Assembly (NCBI RefSeq): GCF_022867865.1 | Contig: NZ_JALIEC010000011.1 | Span: forward strand, 42,395 to 106,394 | Direction: 5' to 3' | DNA length: 64,000 nt | From: Phaeobacter sp. J2-8 | GTDB lineage: Bacteria > Pseudomonadota > Alphaproteobacteria > Rhodobacterales > Rhodobacteraceae | In this document: piece after piece, positions 1-9,700 of the stretch | How positions within the stretch are numbered: position 1 is the first letter of the stretch | How the letters are laid out: each line of letters starts with the position of its first letter | Notes under the pieces: model-generated | Database searches by the model: none | What the model was told of the DNA's origin: nothing | Seen by the model: only the letters and a program-made list of their open reading frames with translations | Translations under genes and position numbers: made by a program

Positions 1-350
1 CCGGCATTCGAAATACGCCGCCTCGCGCTTTGCCCATGAGGCGGCGCCGGCGCTGACGCGGTTTGCCAATTCTTCGCCGCAGGGCTTCGTGAACGGCATC
101 AAGGCGGCGCGGCAGCAGATCGTGGCACGCAGCGACGGGGATCGCGCAGATTTCCTGCGCAAGCGGGGTTTCTCGAAAGCCGAGTTCTGGCAAGATCATC
201 GAGAAGGTGCTGATGGAAGAGGGCCGACCGCCCGAGAGCATCTTCGACTTCGTGCAGGGCATCACGCGGCTTGCGCGCGACAAGACCCAGCAGGATGCGC
301 GCCTCGACATGGAAGGCCGCGCCAAGAAGCTCCTCGACCGAGTGGGGTGA
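1..350 (+). pseudogene. DUF932-type (phage/plasmid-like) protein, C-terminal fragment, frameshifted
   Basis: The window opens inside this gene. Frame 2 is open from base 2 and reads through the stretch beginning FVNGIKAARQQIV to GFSKAE. After position 184 the sense continues in another frame (GKIIEKVLMEEGRPPESIF, ending KKLLDRVG and TGA at 348-350). Removing one T of the pair at 185-186 restores one continuous reading. The C-terminal sequence resembles DUF932/TIGR03299-type proteins, which are common on alphaproteobacterial plasmids and integrative elements and have no firm function. The frameshift may be real or an assembly error. The family call rests on only about 115 residues. Confidence 0.55.
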
Positions 351-444
351 CCTGAGTTGGGGCGCCTCGCTGGCGCCCCACTGAAATCGCCGTGAAGAGC
401 CCATTTCGCCAGATGCTGCGCAGTAGACGGGTGGACTTTTCCGG

Positions 445-780
445 CTAACTTCCCATAAACCTCTGTCTTGCCTCTACTGCTATGTTGTAGCGTTGCTGCA
501 GGTCGGCGATCAGGGCCATTGCAACGCGTTTGGCGTCATCGCCCTCTGCTTCCCTGTAGCTTTGCTTCGCTGCCTCCAGCAGCTTCTTGATCTTGAATTC
601 CTCGGGCAGTGCGCCTGCTTCGGCCATGATGCGGACCGCCACTGCTGTCGCCATGTCGGTAAACGCCTCGCCCGAGCGGTCGGGCAGCGGTTTCCCTTCG
701 CCTTCAAGGCCGCGTAATTTGCCCTCTGCGAGGGCTTTCAGGATTTGCCGTTCCACGAGCCGGCGAAGGGACTGGGTCAT
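445..780 (-). CDS. DUF1992 (DnaJ subfamily C member 28-like) protein
   Basis: A 111-residue protein starting MTQSLRRLVERQI. The conserved DUF1992 signature is visible: an N-terminal helix (RLVERQILKALAEGK), then GEGKPLPDRS and a helical C-terminal half rich in K/E. DUF1992 is a small soluble domain also found in eukaryotic DNAJC28; its bacterial role is unknown. I use the internal ATG at 780 rather than the longer reading to 813 because AGGAAT lies just upstream of it and the family starts here. It is transcribed opposite to its neighbours. Confidence 0.75.
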   Translation of the reverse strand: MTQSLRRLVERQILKALAEGKLRGLEGEGKPLPDRSGEAFTDMATAVAVRIMAEAGALPEEFKIKKLLEAAKQSYREAEGDDAKRVAMALIADLQQRYNIAVEARQRFMGS

Positions 781-991
781 GCTGTATTCCTGCTTTCTTC
801 CTGATGCCGCCAAGGCGACTATAGCTTAGAACCAAAACCGACTTTGGAAGTTCTGCGCTGAACGGCGGAAAAGTTCGCATTGCCGACATAAGCTTTCATC
901 ATCCGCTGCCCCTTCGAGGAAGAGAGCGGCGGTTTGGTCTTTGACGAATGAGGCGGGGAGAGTGGCTTCCCGCGCCGTCGGATATGCTGCC

Positions 992-1510
992 ATGTTTGAC
1001 CTTCCCCTGCCGATCCAGCCGAGCACACGCCCGATGGGCCCCGTTCCAAATGGCGCGACTGTCGCTCCTGATCCCAGCCTGCCTTTCGCGCTGACGCGGA
1101 TGCATCGGACGGCGGCAGCCCTGATGTCGGGCTCCGCTGCCCCCGTGGTCGTTGAGCGTTTTGCGACCTTGGCCGATGCGATGCAGGGGGCGTTTGAGCT
1201 TGCTGAGGACAACGGCTCCGATCCAGCGCTGCAGTTTCTGGCCATCCTTGATTACGACCAGCGCCTGGTTCTTGCCGGGGCCGCCAGTCATGGCGCTGTG
1301 GCTTGGTGCCACCCTGTCGCCAATGCTCTTGAGGCGCGGGCCGTCGTGACCGAGGCAGTTCAACTTCGCGCCCAGGCTGGCCGTGCCACTGACTGGCACG
1401 AGTCTGAACTGGCGCAGCGGCTGCGCCACCGCGCTGATCTTCTGGATGCCCGGCTTGTCGACCCGCTCTGGCGCGCTTTTGCCGCCCGGGCGCTGCAGAT
1501 TGCGGCGTGA
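992..1510 (+). CDS. hypothetical protein of the element backbone
   Basis: 172 residues from ATG 992 (MFDLPLPIQPS); an upstream TTG at 941 would add 17 residues. The frame is open with natural amino-acid composition: a Pro-rich N-terminus, then a helical Ala/Leu-rich region containing a stretch like FLAILDYDQRLVLAGAASHG. No family recognised. It lies upstream of the DUF6878-like gene in the same direction, a position occupied by short conserved hypotheticals on related elements. Confidence 0.45.
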   Translation: MFDLPLPIQPSTRPMGPVPNGATVAPDPSLPFALTRMHRTAAALMSGSAAPVVVERFATLADAMQGAFELAEDNGSDPALQFLAILDYDQRLVLAGAASHGAVAWCHPVANALEARAVVTEAVQLRAQAGRATDWHESELAQRLRHRADLLDARLVDPLWRAFAARALQIAA

Positions 1511-1611
1511 CGCCCAAGAGACAGAGGAGGGCTGGGAGGGGTTTGAGCCTTCGGGGGCAGAAGAGTGCGCCACCCGGGGGTCTGACCTGTCCTCACCGAA
1601 CGGAGATATCC

Positions 1612-2121
1612 ATGACCCAGACTGAACCCACTCTGGCCGCACCGCTGCGGCCTTCCACCGTCGATTTCGGGGCGATCCTTGCCGCACATGCCGAACGCAC
1701 CGCCCGGATCCTCGCCCTGCGCCCCGGCAACAAGGACCGCCTTTTCGACGGCCTCACGGCCGCCGACATCACTCATGTCACTGTCACCTTCGATGGTGCT
1801 GGAGACAGCGGACAGATCGAAAGCATCGGCGCATGGTCCGGCGAGACCGCCGTCGACTGCCCCGAAACCGAGATCGAATACGCGGCGCTGACCTGGGATG
1901 ACCCCGAGGTCGAGATGCGGCAGCTCTCGCTGGAGGATGTCGTCGAGCAGCTCGCCTACGATTTCCTCTCGGACACGCATGGCGGCTGGGAGAACAACGA
2001 CGGCCCCTGGGGCGAATTCTGCTTCGACGCTTCCGCCCGCTGCATCCATCTGGAGTTCAACGAGCGGATCGAGGCGCTGGTCGATCCGCATCTCGCTTCG
2101 CCCGTGGTCGAGGTCAGCTGA
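1612..2121 (+). CDS. DUF6878-like hypothetical protein
   Basis: 169 residues from ATG 1612 (MTQTEPTLAAPLRP), preceded by CGGAGATATC, which supplies a GGAGA ribosome site; the frame is open further upstream but without one. Conserved-looking features are an acidic middle (DCPETEIEYAAL) and a motif-rich stretch with FLSDTHGGWENNDGPWGEF, typical of small DUF6878-type proteins carried by alphaproteobacterial mobile elements. Role unknown. Acidic throughout, with no membrane segment or signal peptide. Followed one base later by the next small gene, so probably co-transcribed. Confidence 0.6.
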   Translation: MTQTEPTLAAPLRPSTVDFGAILAAHAERTARILALRPGNKDRLFDGLTAADITHVTVTFDGAGDSGQIESIGAWSGETAVDCPETEIEYAALTWDDPEVEMRQLSLEDVVEQLAYDFLSDTHGGWENNDGPWGEFCFDASARCIHLEFNERIEALVDPHLASPVVEVS

Positions 2122-2122
2122 G

Positions 2123-2320
2123 ATGACCGATCCCGCATACCTGCGCCTCGGTCTGCCGCTGACGGCCTCGCCCCTGACAGTTCTGCGCGCGGCGGTCCGG
2201 GCGCTCCACCCCGACACGCGCGCCGTGCGCAGCTTCCGGACGGCGCGCAAACGCTTCTACCGACAGATGCTCTGTGCGCATGCAGCGCGTCAGGCGGCGG
2301 GCGACATACCGTCCGGCTGA
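2123..2320 (+). CDS. small basic hypothetical protein
   Basis: 65 residues, MTDPAYLRLGLP to DIPSG, starting one base after the stop at 2121, so translational coupling is likely. Arg-rich and basic (RAAVRALHPDTRAVRSFRTARKR), compatible with nucleic-acid binding, but no domain recognised. The same frame is open further upstream but only as a shadow of the preceding gene; the start is set by this spacing. Confidence 0.45.
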   Translation: MTDPAYLRLGLPLTASPLTVLRAAVRALHPDTRAVRSFRTARKRFYRQMLCAHAARQAAGDIPSG

Positions 2321-2394
2321 TCGCCCCAACCTGCCACTCATCCCAATCCAGCACCTGGCCACTCGGCCGGGTCTTTCCCATTGAGGAGGTTCCC

Positions 2395-2814
2395 ATGGCG
2401 GATTACTTCACCCATTTCTCATGCCTGATCGACGTCGGCACTCCCGACAAGGCTGAACGCGCACTCGCGCTGTTCCAGGAACTCCGCGCTGCGGATCAGG
2501 ACACCGACGACCCGGAGGTCGCAGGCCTCACACTCGCGCGCCAGGACGCGCCCGAGGGCAGCACCCTCTGGATCCATGACGACGAGCACGGCGATGTCGA
2601 GGCGGTTATCCGCTTCGTGCTGCGCCTGGCCGAAGACCTCGACCTCATTGGCCTCTGGGGGTTCCAGTATGCGCTGACCTGTTCCCGTCCTCGCCTCGAC
2701 GCCTTCGGCGGCGGCGCGCATGTCATCGATCTCGGCGCGCGCAAATCCATCGGCTGGACCAGCACGCAACAATGGCTGGCGGCCGCGCTGAACGGGGAGG
2801 ATTTCGATGCCTGA
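2395..2814 (+). CDS. hypothetical protein of the element backbone
   Basis: 139 residues, strongly acidic, with a good ribosome site (GAGGAGG, about 6 bases before ATG 2395). Visible stretches include MADYFTHFSCLID, WIHDDEHGDVE and GFQYALTCSRPRLDAFGGGAH. Proteins of this look occur beside the next gene on roseobacter and Paracoccus-type plasmids and integrative elements, where function is unassigned. Its last 8 bases overlap the start of the following gene, indicating an operon. Confidence 0.6.
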   Translation: MADYFTHFSCLIDVGTPDKAERALALFQELRAADQDTDDPEVAGLTLARQDAPEGSTLWIHDDEHGDVEAVIRFVLRLAEDLDLIGLWGFQYALTCSRPRLDAFGGGAHVIDLGARKSIGWTSTQQWLAAALNGEDFDA

Positions 2815-3451
2815 GGTCATCTGCACAACCGTCTACCAGTTCCCTGAACTCTCGGATGTCGCCAAGGAAAAGGCCCGCAGCTGGTATCGTGAGCTCGCCC
2901 CCCACGACGATTGGTGGGACGCGGTCTACGAGGATTTCGAGCGGGTCTGCGATATTCTCGGCGTCCGGCTCAAAACCACCCCCGTGCGGCTGATGGGCGG
3001 AGGGACGCGGGCCAAGCCCTGCATCTGGTTTTCAGGGTTCTGGAGTCAGGGGGATGGCGCATGTTTTGAAGCATACCTCAGCCACGCCAAGGGCGCGGCC
3101 GCGCGCATCCGGGACTACGCGCCCCAGGACGCAGCGCTGCACGGCATCGCCGACCGCCTGCAGGCCATCCAGCGGCGGAACTTCTACCAGCTCGCTGCCG
3201 AGGTCAGCCATCGTGGCCGCTACTACCACGAATACACCATGTCGGTTGACGTCACGCGCGACAGCCCGACCTGGCAGCCACCGACCGAGGACGCCGAGGA
3301 GATCGTGACCGAGGCGCTGCGGGATCTGGCCCGCTGGCTCTACCGCCAGCTTGAGGCTGAATACGATCACCTCACCTCGGACGAGGCCGTCGAAGAAGGG
3401 ATCATCATCACCGAGTACACCTTCACCGAAGGAGGGCGCCGGTTCGGGTGA
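2807..3451 (+). CDS. hypothetical protein, antitoxin-like annotation in related elements
   Basis: 214 residues beginning MPEVICTTVYQFPELS, with GGGAGG upstream of ATG 2807 and an 8-base overlap with the preceding gene. The N-terminal third (VAKEKARSWYRE, then DDWWDAVYEDFERVCDILG) is conserved in a family that automated pipelines often label antitoxin of a toxin-antitoxin stability system. I see no DNA-binding motif that supports that label and leave function open. Ends 4 bases before the convergent Fic gene stop. Confidence 0.55.
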   Translation: MPEVICTTVYQFPELSDVAKEKARSWYRELAPHDDWWDAVYEDFERVCDILGVRLKTTPVRLMGGGTRAKPCIWFSGFWSQGDGACFEAYLSHAKGAAARIRDYAPQDAALHGIADRLQAIQRRNFYQLAAEVSHRGRYYHEYTMSVDVTRDSPTWQPPTEDAEEIVTEALRDLARWLYRQLEAEYDHLTSDEAVEEGIIITEYTFTEGGRRFG

Positions 3452-3454
3452 GGT

Positions 3455-4060
3455 CTATCGGGCGAGCGATCTGACGAGCGCCACCAAGGGGTCAAAATCG
3501 TGCTGATCAGCCGCCCGCAAGGCCGCGATATAGGCCGTGCGGTGGTCACTGTCGGCATTCAGCGTGCCGTCGCCGGACCAGTCGAGGAAGATGTCTGGTT
3601 CGATCCTTGCCAGGTAGGCGTCTGCCATGATCCGCGCCCAACGTCCGTTGCCGTTGGCGAAAGGATGGATCCAGACCAGACGGTGATGCAGGCGCGCCGT
3701 GGCTTCCAGCGGGTCAAAGCTCCTGTGGTCGCCCCAGTACCGGGCGTCATCAAGGCAGGTGCGCAGTTCGGTCGAAATGTGCCAAACCGGCACGCCGATG
3801 TTCTTCTCGGTCAGGCGGTAGACGCCCGCCCAATCCCAGACCTCGCCGAAAAGGCGCTTGTGGATCTCGCGGACGGCAGCATTGGTCAGCAGATCGAACG
3901 ATTTGGGCCGTCGGTCGAGCCAGGTCAGGCCAGCGATGATGTTCTCCCCTTCGAGTTCGTTCAACTCGCCACGGGTCGCAATGTGCTTGGCCTTGAGGCC
4001 AAGCAATTCGTCGGGTGTCAGGGGCGTCGCCCCGGCGGGTTCATGAAGCTCCAGCGTCAT
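3455..4060 (-). CDS. mobile mystery protein B, Fic-domain AMP/NMP-transferase
   Basis: 201 residues. The Fic catalytic motif HPFANGNGRWAR is intact near residue 135, so the protein should transfer a nucleotide monophosphate to a protein hydroxyl. N-terminal sequence LTPDELLGLKAKHIATRGEL and the length match mobile mystery protein B (TIGR02613). It is the downstream partner of an HTH protein: its ATG overlaps the A-protein stop by 4 bases (4057-4060). Such pairs recur on mobile elements and behave like a regulator-plus-Fic toxin unit by organisation; the target is unknown. No clear inhibitory (S/T)xxxE(G/N) helix seen within it. Confidence 0.85.
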   Translation of the reverse strand: MTLELHEPAGATPLTPDELLGLKAKHIATRGELNELEGENIIAGLTWLDRRPKSFDLLTNAAVREIHKRLFGEVWDWAGVYRLTEKNIGVPVWHISTELRTCLDDARYWGDHRSFDPLEATARLHHRLVWIHPFANGNGRWARIMADAYLARIEPDIFLDWSGDGTLNADSDHRTAYIAALRAADQHDFDPLVALVRSLAR

Positions 4061-4518
4061 TGCCAGAAATCCCGGCGGCCTTCGCGGATGATGTCGGCTG
4101 CAAGTTCCTCCACCATCTCGGCCTCGCTCCGCAGCCCCTCGCTCTGCTCTTCGAGCGCCATGTGCGCGCGTGTGCGCTTGATGATGCGGCGGGCTTTCGC
4201 GCGCGCTTGGGCCAGGACGATCTCCTCGACCGGTCCCTCGCGCGGGACGATGGCGTAGACGACACGTCCACCCATGGCCTCGGCAATTTTCTCAAGCTGG
4301 TTTAGCGAGATCGTTCCCGCCTGCTCATTCTTGATTGATGCGTAAACTGTGTTGCGCGAGACCTCGAGGCGTTCGGCGAGGGCGGGCGCGTTCATCCCGA
4401 TCGCTTCCTGAAACGTGGCGATCCAGCCGCCGACCGGCTTCGCAAGCGACTTGGCCAAGCTGGCGGCCTGGTTGATCCTGTCTTGGGCCTGACGTTGCTT
4501 TGCGCGAGTGACGGACAT
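4057..4518 (-). CDS. mobile mystery protein A, helix-turn-helix regulator
   Basis: 153 residues from ATG 4518 (MSVTRAKQRQAQDR); the frame is open upstream to 4773 but that part covers the promoter region and lacks a ribosome site. The central HTH reads MNAPALAERLEVSRNTVYASI, followed by IVPREGPVEEI and a helical tail with many Arg/Glu, the layout of mobile mystery protein A (TIGR02612). Likely acts as antitoxin-like DNA-binding partner and autorepressor of the A-B operon; a palindromic operator lies just upstream. Confidence 0.85.
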   Translation of the reverse strand: MSVTRAKQRQAQDRINQAASLAKSLAKPVGGWIATFQEAIGMNAPALAERLEVSRNTVYASIKNEQAGTISLNQLEKIAEAMGGRVVYAIVPREGPVEEIVLAQARAKARRIIKRTRAHMALEEQSEGLRSEAEMVEELAADIIREGRRDFWQ

Positions 4519-4534
4519 GTGCCAACCTGAGAGT

Positions 4535-4557
4535 TTGCATTCGTGCAGTGTATGCAA
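4535..4557 (-). promoter_or_regulatory. palindromic operator of the mobile mystery A/B operon
   Basis: TTGCAT at 4535-4540 and ATGCAA at 4552-4557 form a dyad with an 11-base centre, located between the predicted -10 element and the ATG of the A gene. Position and symmetry fit autoregulation by the HTH protein; binding itself is inference. Confidence 0.5.
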
Positions 4558-4561
4558 TGCC

Positions 4562-4590
4562 ACAATATGACAAAACTTCCATGCTTGCAA
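4562..4590 (-). promoter_or_regulatory. predicted sigma70 promoter for mobile mystery A/B
   Basis: On the minus strand, TTGCAA (4590-4585), a 17-base spacer, then TATTGT (4567-4562), upstream of the dyad. The 4519-4841 stretch has no gene; besides this promoter and the dyad it is locally AT-rich around 4560-4640 and holds nothing else I recognise. Confidence 0.4.
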
Positions 4591-4841
4591 CATTATAGAT
4601 ATGCATAAAGCCTTGTTTCGCCCTATCATAGATTTGCAAGCGTCGTGGTTTTGCCAAGCTGCGATGTGGCACACGGTTGAGCCCTGATCATGTCCCCGGC
4701 ACTCTTCGCCCTGATCGGCGCTCTCACGGGTCCCCGTCGACGTCGTCATCCGCTTCGTGCGACGCCTTGCCATGAGCAGATCGTAGTCATGGCGTGTGGA
4801 CCTAAAAAGTTCTATTCAGAACAAAGGCCTGTGGCTGTCGG

Positions 4842-6203
4842 ATGCAGAGAATGGACATATCGCGCGAGGAGCTTTTTGCTCTCATTTGGGAGAAGCCGAC
4901 CGTCGAGGTCGCGCGTGACATGGGCATATCGGACGTTGCTGTTGCCAAGCTCTGCGCGCGCCTTCAAGTGCCGAAGCCGCCCCGAGGATATTGGGCGCGC
5001 GTAGAAGCAGGCCAAGCGCCACGCCGTCCTCCGCTGCGTGCATTTCGCGAGGAAATCGAGGAACGCCGAAAGGCTCTCGCACGACCGCGTCCGCGTCCGG
5101 GCGCCGTCAGCCTGTCGCCGATTCAGCGCATGTTCGTCGATCAGGCGCTTCTGGAGTTCGTGGCGAAGGGGGGCAACCTCGGGACCACAAAGGTCGTGTC
5201 CAACCAGATCAGGGATATGCCTCCCGAAATCGCCACACAGCTGCTGCTCCTTATCCAGAACCGCTACCTCGTCTGGGTAAAGAACGGGGATGTCGATGTC
5301 GCGTTGAGCCATGGCGTCAGGCAAAGCCTTGCGGGGCTCGTCGACAAGATGCTTCCGGTGGCAAAGCCACAGGTCCTTGTACTGTCCCGCGCTGGCCGCT
5401 GCTTCGATGAGGACCGCAAGGAACCTTCTATCCTGATCCGACTGACGGCACATCTGCAGGAGCGGATAGCCCAGCTGGCGATGTTGGTCCGCGACCAAAA
5501 GCTTGCGCATGTCGTCATGCCGCTCGCCACGCTCGATCATGCCTGGTCAGCGCATCACGTCTATTCTTCGGAAAACTACACGACAGCCCGCAGTAAGCTT
5601 TGCCTATCGGCCACCGAACTCTGGGTGGATTGCACCATGACCGCACCTCATTACCGCGGTGCTGACACCGAGACCTTCAAGACCGATAAGGTCGCCTTGC
5701 GGGACATCATGCCGATCGACTTGATGCCATCGAAGGAAGTGGAGATCCCGCCAGCGATTGGCCGAGTGCGGATCAGACAGCATTGGCCCCGTCTACGGGC
5801 CCTGATCGAGGCCGAACGTGTGCACGAGATGTTGGAGCGCAGCACCTATGCCTTGGAACGGGATATCCCGGATGACCAGATCGCCATCGCGGATCGCATC
5901 TGGTTCGGGGGAGATCGCCCGATGCTGAATGCGCGAAGGGCATGGGACCGACTGTCCGACGAGATGGAGCGTTGGGGTGAAGAGATCGAGGCCGAACGAG
6001 CTGATTTGTGCTGCTCCATTCTGGGCATCGCACTGGGCGACATTCTGGTTCAATCACACAAAGGCCAGATAACGCGCATTCAAGTCTCACGGACGAGCAT
6101 GAACATCACCGAAAACCGGTCATTCTTCATCGTTGAAGGACAACGGTTCCGGAAAGATGGTACGGTGGGCAAACGCATTGAGGCCATTTGGATCGACTTC
6201 TGA
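4842..6203 (+). CDS. hypothetical protein with N-terminal HTH-like segment
   Basis: 453 residues. The first 50 residues (DISREELFALIWEKPTVEVAR, then MGISDVAVAKLCARLQVPKPPRGYW) form a conserved HTH-like unit seen at the start of large proteobacterial proteins of unknown function. The remainder is mostly helical with several Trp/Tyr-rich stretches (SAHHVYSSENYTTARSKL) and no recognised catalytic motif. Two ATGs are possible, 4842 and 4851 (MDISREELF); the second fits family starts slightly better. Stands alone, diverging from the mobile mystery operon. Confidence 0.6.
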   Translation: MQRMDISREELFALIWEKPTVEVARDMGISDVAVAKLCARLQVPKPPRGYWARVEAGQAPRRPPLRAFREEIEERRKALARPRPRPGAVSLSPIQRMFVDQALLEFVAKGGNLGTTKVVSNQIRDMPPEIATQLLLLIQNRYLVWVKNGDVDVALSHGVRQSLAGLVDKMLPVAKPQVLVLSRAGRCFDEDRKEPSILIRLTAHLQERIAQLAMLVRDQKLAHVVMPLATLDHAWSAHHVYSSENYTTARSKLCLSATELWVDCTMTAPHYRGADTETFKTDKVALRDIMPIDLMPSKEVEIPPAIGRVRIRQHWPRLRALIEAERVHEMLERSTYALERDIPDDQIAIADRIWFGGDRPMLNARRAWDRLSDEMERWGEEIEAERADLCCSILGIALGDILVQSHKGQITRIQVSRTSMNITENRSFFIVEGQRFRKDGTVGKRIEAIWIDF

Positions 6204-6230
6204 AGGGAATGCAGTCCCGCTGATCCGCGC

Positions 6231-6524
6231 TCACTTGTTCCCGTCAATCCACTTCGACATCAGCCCCTTGTCGCGGAAACACTCATCCGGGACGGCGCGG
6301 CGTTTGATGCGGGCGAGACGCTCGGCGAAGGCGACCTGCTTTGATGTCGGGCGGCTTTCCTTCACGCCCGGGTTCATCTTGGCTTGTGCGTCGATCCAGG
6401 CGCTCAAGGAGCGCCGATCTTGCTTAACCTCCCACGGCAGAAGCGTCTGATTGCGCAGGGCCAGAGCGCGCGCATAGGCGATCTGCTTTGGCGTCGCGGG
6501 CAGGGCGTAAGCGGTGGTTTCCAT
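6231..6524 (-). CDS. small protein with two copies of a TxKQxAxA...W-I-D repeat
   Basis: 97 residues, good AAGGGAGA ribosome site before ATG 6524. The sequence is an internal duplication: copy 1 has TPKQIAYARALALRNQ followed by SLSAWIDAQ, copy 2 has TSKQVAFAERLARIKRR followed by MSKWIDGN. The motif recalls the short T..Q..YA..L repeats of DUF3072-like proteins. Function unknown; probably a helical protein- or DNA-binding adaptor of the element. Confidence 0.6.
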   Translation of the reverse strand: METTAYALPATPKQIAYARALALRNQTLLPWEVKQDRRSLSAWIDAQAKMNPGVKESRPTSKQVAFAERLARIKRRAVPDECFRDKGLMSKWIDGNK

Positions 6525-6700
6525 CGGGGGTCTCCCTTCTTAGCGTGGTTCATAAAATAGAACAGAACAGGAACAAAAGCAAGCTGCCTGCACAAATGAT
6601 AGGGTTTGAGAGGAAGAGGAGGGCCGGGGAAGGTCAGGCCTGAAGCTGCCCGAAAGAGGGTGTCCGGGCCTGATCCTGTCCCTCATTCCGGAGTTTCCCG

Positions 6701-9700
6701 ATGACCCATCTCGCCCCTTTCGCGTCCGAGCGCGCACTTGCGCCTGTTGTCCCCATCCCGTCCCGCAATACGGCCGTCGCGGTCTTGAGCGTGGCCGAGG
6801 CGCTGCAGCCTGATCTGGCGCAAGGGTTTCAGATCGACGCGCTGCGTCTGCGCGCTGAAATGGAGCGCGCCTTCGGCGGCTCCGATGCAGAGGGCGCATG
6901 GGATTGGAAGCTGGCCTATGAGGCGGGCGAGGCAGCGCTGGTCCTGTTCCTGCGGAAGTTCGGCCGCGCGCTCTTGGCCCGGACCGGCTCGCCCACTGCG
7001 CTGCTGCCGATCCTTGCCAAGGTGGCGGGCCTCTTGCCGACCCATACGCGGCGGTCGGAGGAGATGGAGCGCTTCCAGCAATTCTCGACGCCGCTCCCCA
7101 TGGGGCTGGCGGCACTGGCTGCCGCACAGATCACTGCGCACGATCTGGTGCTGGAGCCATCGGCTGGGACAGGCCTTCTGGCGGTCCTCGCAGAAATCGC
7201 GGGCGGCAGCCTCGCGCTGAACGAGCTTGCCGACACCCGCGCTGATCTCCTCCGTCGCTTGTTTCCGGGCCGGCCTGTCACGGGCTTTGACGCAGCCCAG
7301 ATCGACGATCATCTGGACGCAGGGTTGCGCCCGAGCGTGATCCTGATGAACCCGCCGTTCTCGGCGGTGGCCAATGTCGATGCCCGCAGCACCGAGGCGA
7401 CAGCGCGGCATCTGCGCTCTGCGCTCGCGCGCCTGGTCCTCGGCGGACGGCTGGTCGCCATCACCGGTGCCAGTTTCGCGCCCGATTCCCCGGCTTGGGC
7501 CGAAACCTTTGGCCGCCTGACCGAGACCGCCCATCTGGTCTTTACAGGTGCCATATCCGGTGCCGCGTTTGTCAAACATGGCACCAGCTTCGAGACGCGG
7601 ATTTCGGTCTTCGACAAATGCCGCGGCGGTGAGCCGGGCGGCATTACAGCAGATCTGGCGCGCCCGATATCGCCTGATGTGGCCAGCCTGCTGTCGCTGA
7701 TCACCACTCACGTCCCGCCGCGCCTCGCGTTTGAGCAGGCTGATCCAACAGGGCAGGGCCCCTCTTCCTCCTTCCCGGGAAATCCCGTCCGCACCGTGCG
7801 CACGGCCGTCAGCACATCGCGCAACAAGCCCGCAACACCCGCCACCAACACCGCCGCGCAGATCGATGCCGCGGACCTCGCCTACACCCTGCGAGATGCT
7901 ACTGAGGACGGCGTCAGCGCGTGCCTGTCGGATGCCATTTATGAAACCTTCCGTCTGCAGGCGATCGACATCCCCGAGGCGGAACCGCACCCGACCAAGC
8001 TGGTGCAATCGGCTGCGATGGCCTCAGTCGCGCCTCCGAAACCTTCCTACCGCCCCAAACTGCCGCCAGCCGTCAAGTGCTGTGGCCTGCTCTCTGACGC
8101 ACAGCTTGAGACCGTGATCTACGCCGGTGAGGCACATGGCGCATTTCTCGCGGGGTCTTGGACCGTCAATGAAACCGGCGACATGGTCTCCGCTGCGCCC
8201 GACGATGCTGCGGACGCCGTCAGCTTCCGCCGTGGCTTCTTCCTTGGCGATGGCACCGGTGCGGGCAAGGGCCGCCAGTCAGCCGGGATCCTGCTCGACA
8301 ACTGGGCGCAGGGTCGGCGCAAGGCGCTCTGGATTTCCAAGAGCGACAAGCTTCTCGAGGACGCTCAGCGCGACTGGTCGGCGCTTGGCCAGGAGCGGCT
8401 GCTGGTCACGCCGCTGTCGCGTTTTGCACAAGGCCGCGACATCCCGCTCTCCGAGGGCATCCTGTTCACCACCTACGCTACGCTGCGCTCGGAAGAGCGC
8501 GGGGCCAAAAAGTCCCGCGTCGACCAGATCGTGGACTGGCTTGGGGCGGATTTCGACGGAGTGATTTTGTTCGATGAAAGCCATGCCATGGCGAATGCTG
8601 CCGGGGGCAAAGGCGAGCGGGGCGATACCATGGCCTCGCAGCAGGGCAGGGCGGGTCTGCGTCTGCAGCACAAACTTCCGAATGCCCGCGTGGTCTATGT
8701 CTCGGCCACCGGCGCGACCTCGGTTCATAACCTCGCCTATGCGCAGCGCCTTGGTCTCTGGGGCGGGGAAGACTTTCCCTTCGCCACCCGGGCAGAATTC
8801 GTCGAGGCGATCGAGGCAGGTGGCGTGGCAGCGATGGAGGTCCTCGCCCGCGACCTGCGGTCCCTTGGCCTCTACACCGCCCGGTCGCTCTCCTATGACG
8901 GCGTCGAGTACGAAATGCTGGAACATGCGCTGACCCCCGAGCAGCGCGGCATCTACGACGCCTACGCCGGGGCCTTCGCCATCATCCACAACAACCTCGC
9001 CGCTGCGATGGAGGCCGCCAACATCACGGGGGATGCTGGCACGCTGAACCGGCAGGCCAAGTCCGCCGCGCGCTCGGCTTTTGAGTCCGCCAAGCAGCGC
9101 TTCTTCGGCCATCTGCTGACGTCGATGAAAACCCCCACGCTTATCGCGAGCATTGAGGCCGATCTGGGGGGGGCCATGCCGCAGTCATCCAGATCGTCTC
9201 CACCGGCGAGGCGCTGATGGAACGTCGCTTGTCGGAGATCCCGACCGACGAGTGGAACGACATCCGCGTCGATATCACCCCGCGCGAATACGTCATGGAC
9301 TACCTCACCCATTCTTTCCCGGTGCAGCTCTATGAGCCTTTCACTGACAGCGAGGGCAATCTCTCGTCCCGGCCTGTCACGCGCGACGGCCAACCAGTAG
9401 AATGTCGAGAGGCCGCCCGCAGGCGCGACGCGCTGATCGAAAAGCTGGCATCACTGCCGCCCGTGCCGGGGGCGCTCGACCAGATCGTCCAGCGCTTCGG
9501 CACCGATCTCGTGGCCGAAGTCACGGGTCGGTCGCGGCGCATCGTGCGGAAGGGCGAGGGCCCTGCAGCGCGGCTTGTCGTCGAAAGCCGGGCGGGCTCT
9601 GCCAACCTCGCGGAAACCGCCGCCTTCATGGATGACCAGAAGCGCATCCTGATCTTCTCGGATGCCGGCGGCACGGGGCGCAGCTATCACGCCGATCTCG

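Noticed and set aside
819..2250. Long minus-strand frames over the left-end genes
   Set aside because: Arg/Pro/Gly-rich shadow composition, no ribosome sites, and they run opposite to well-composed genes.
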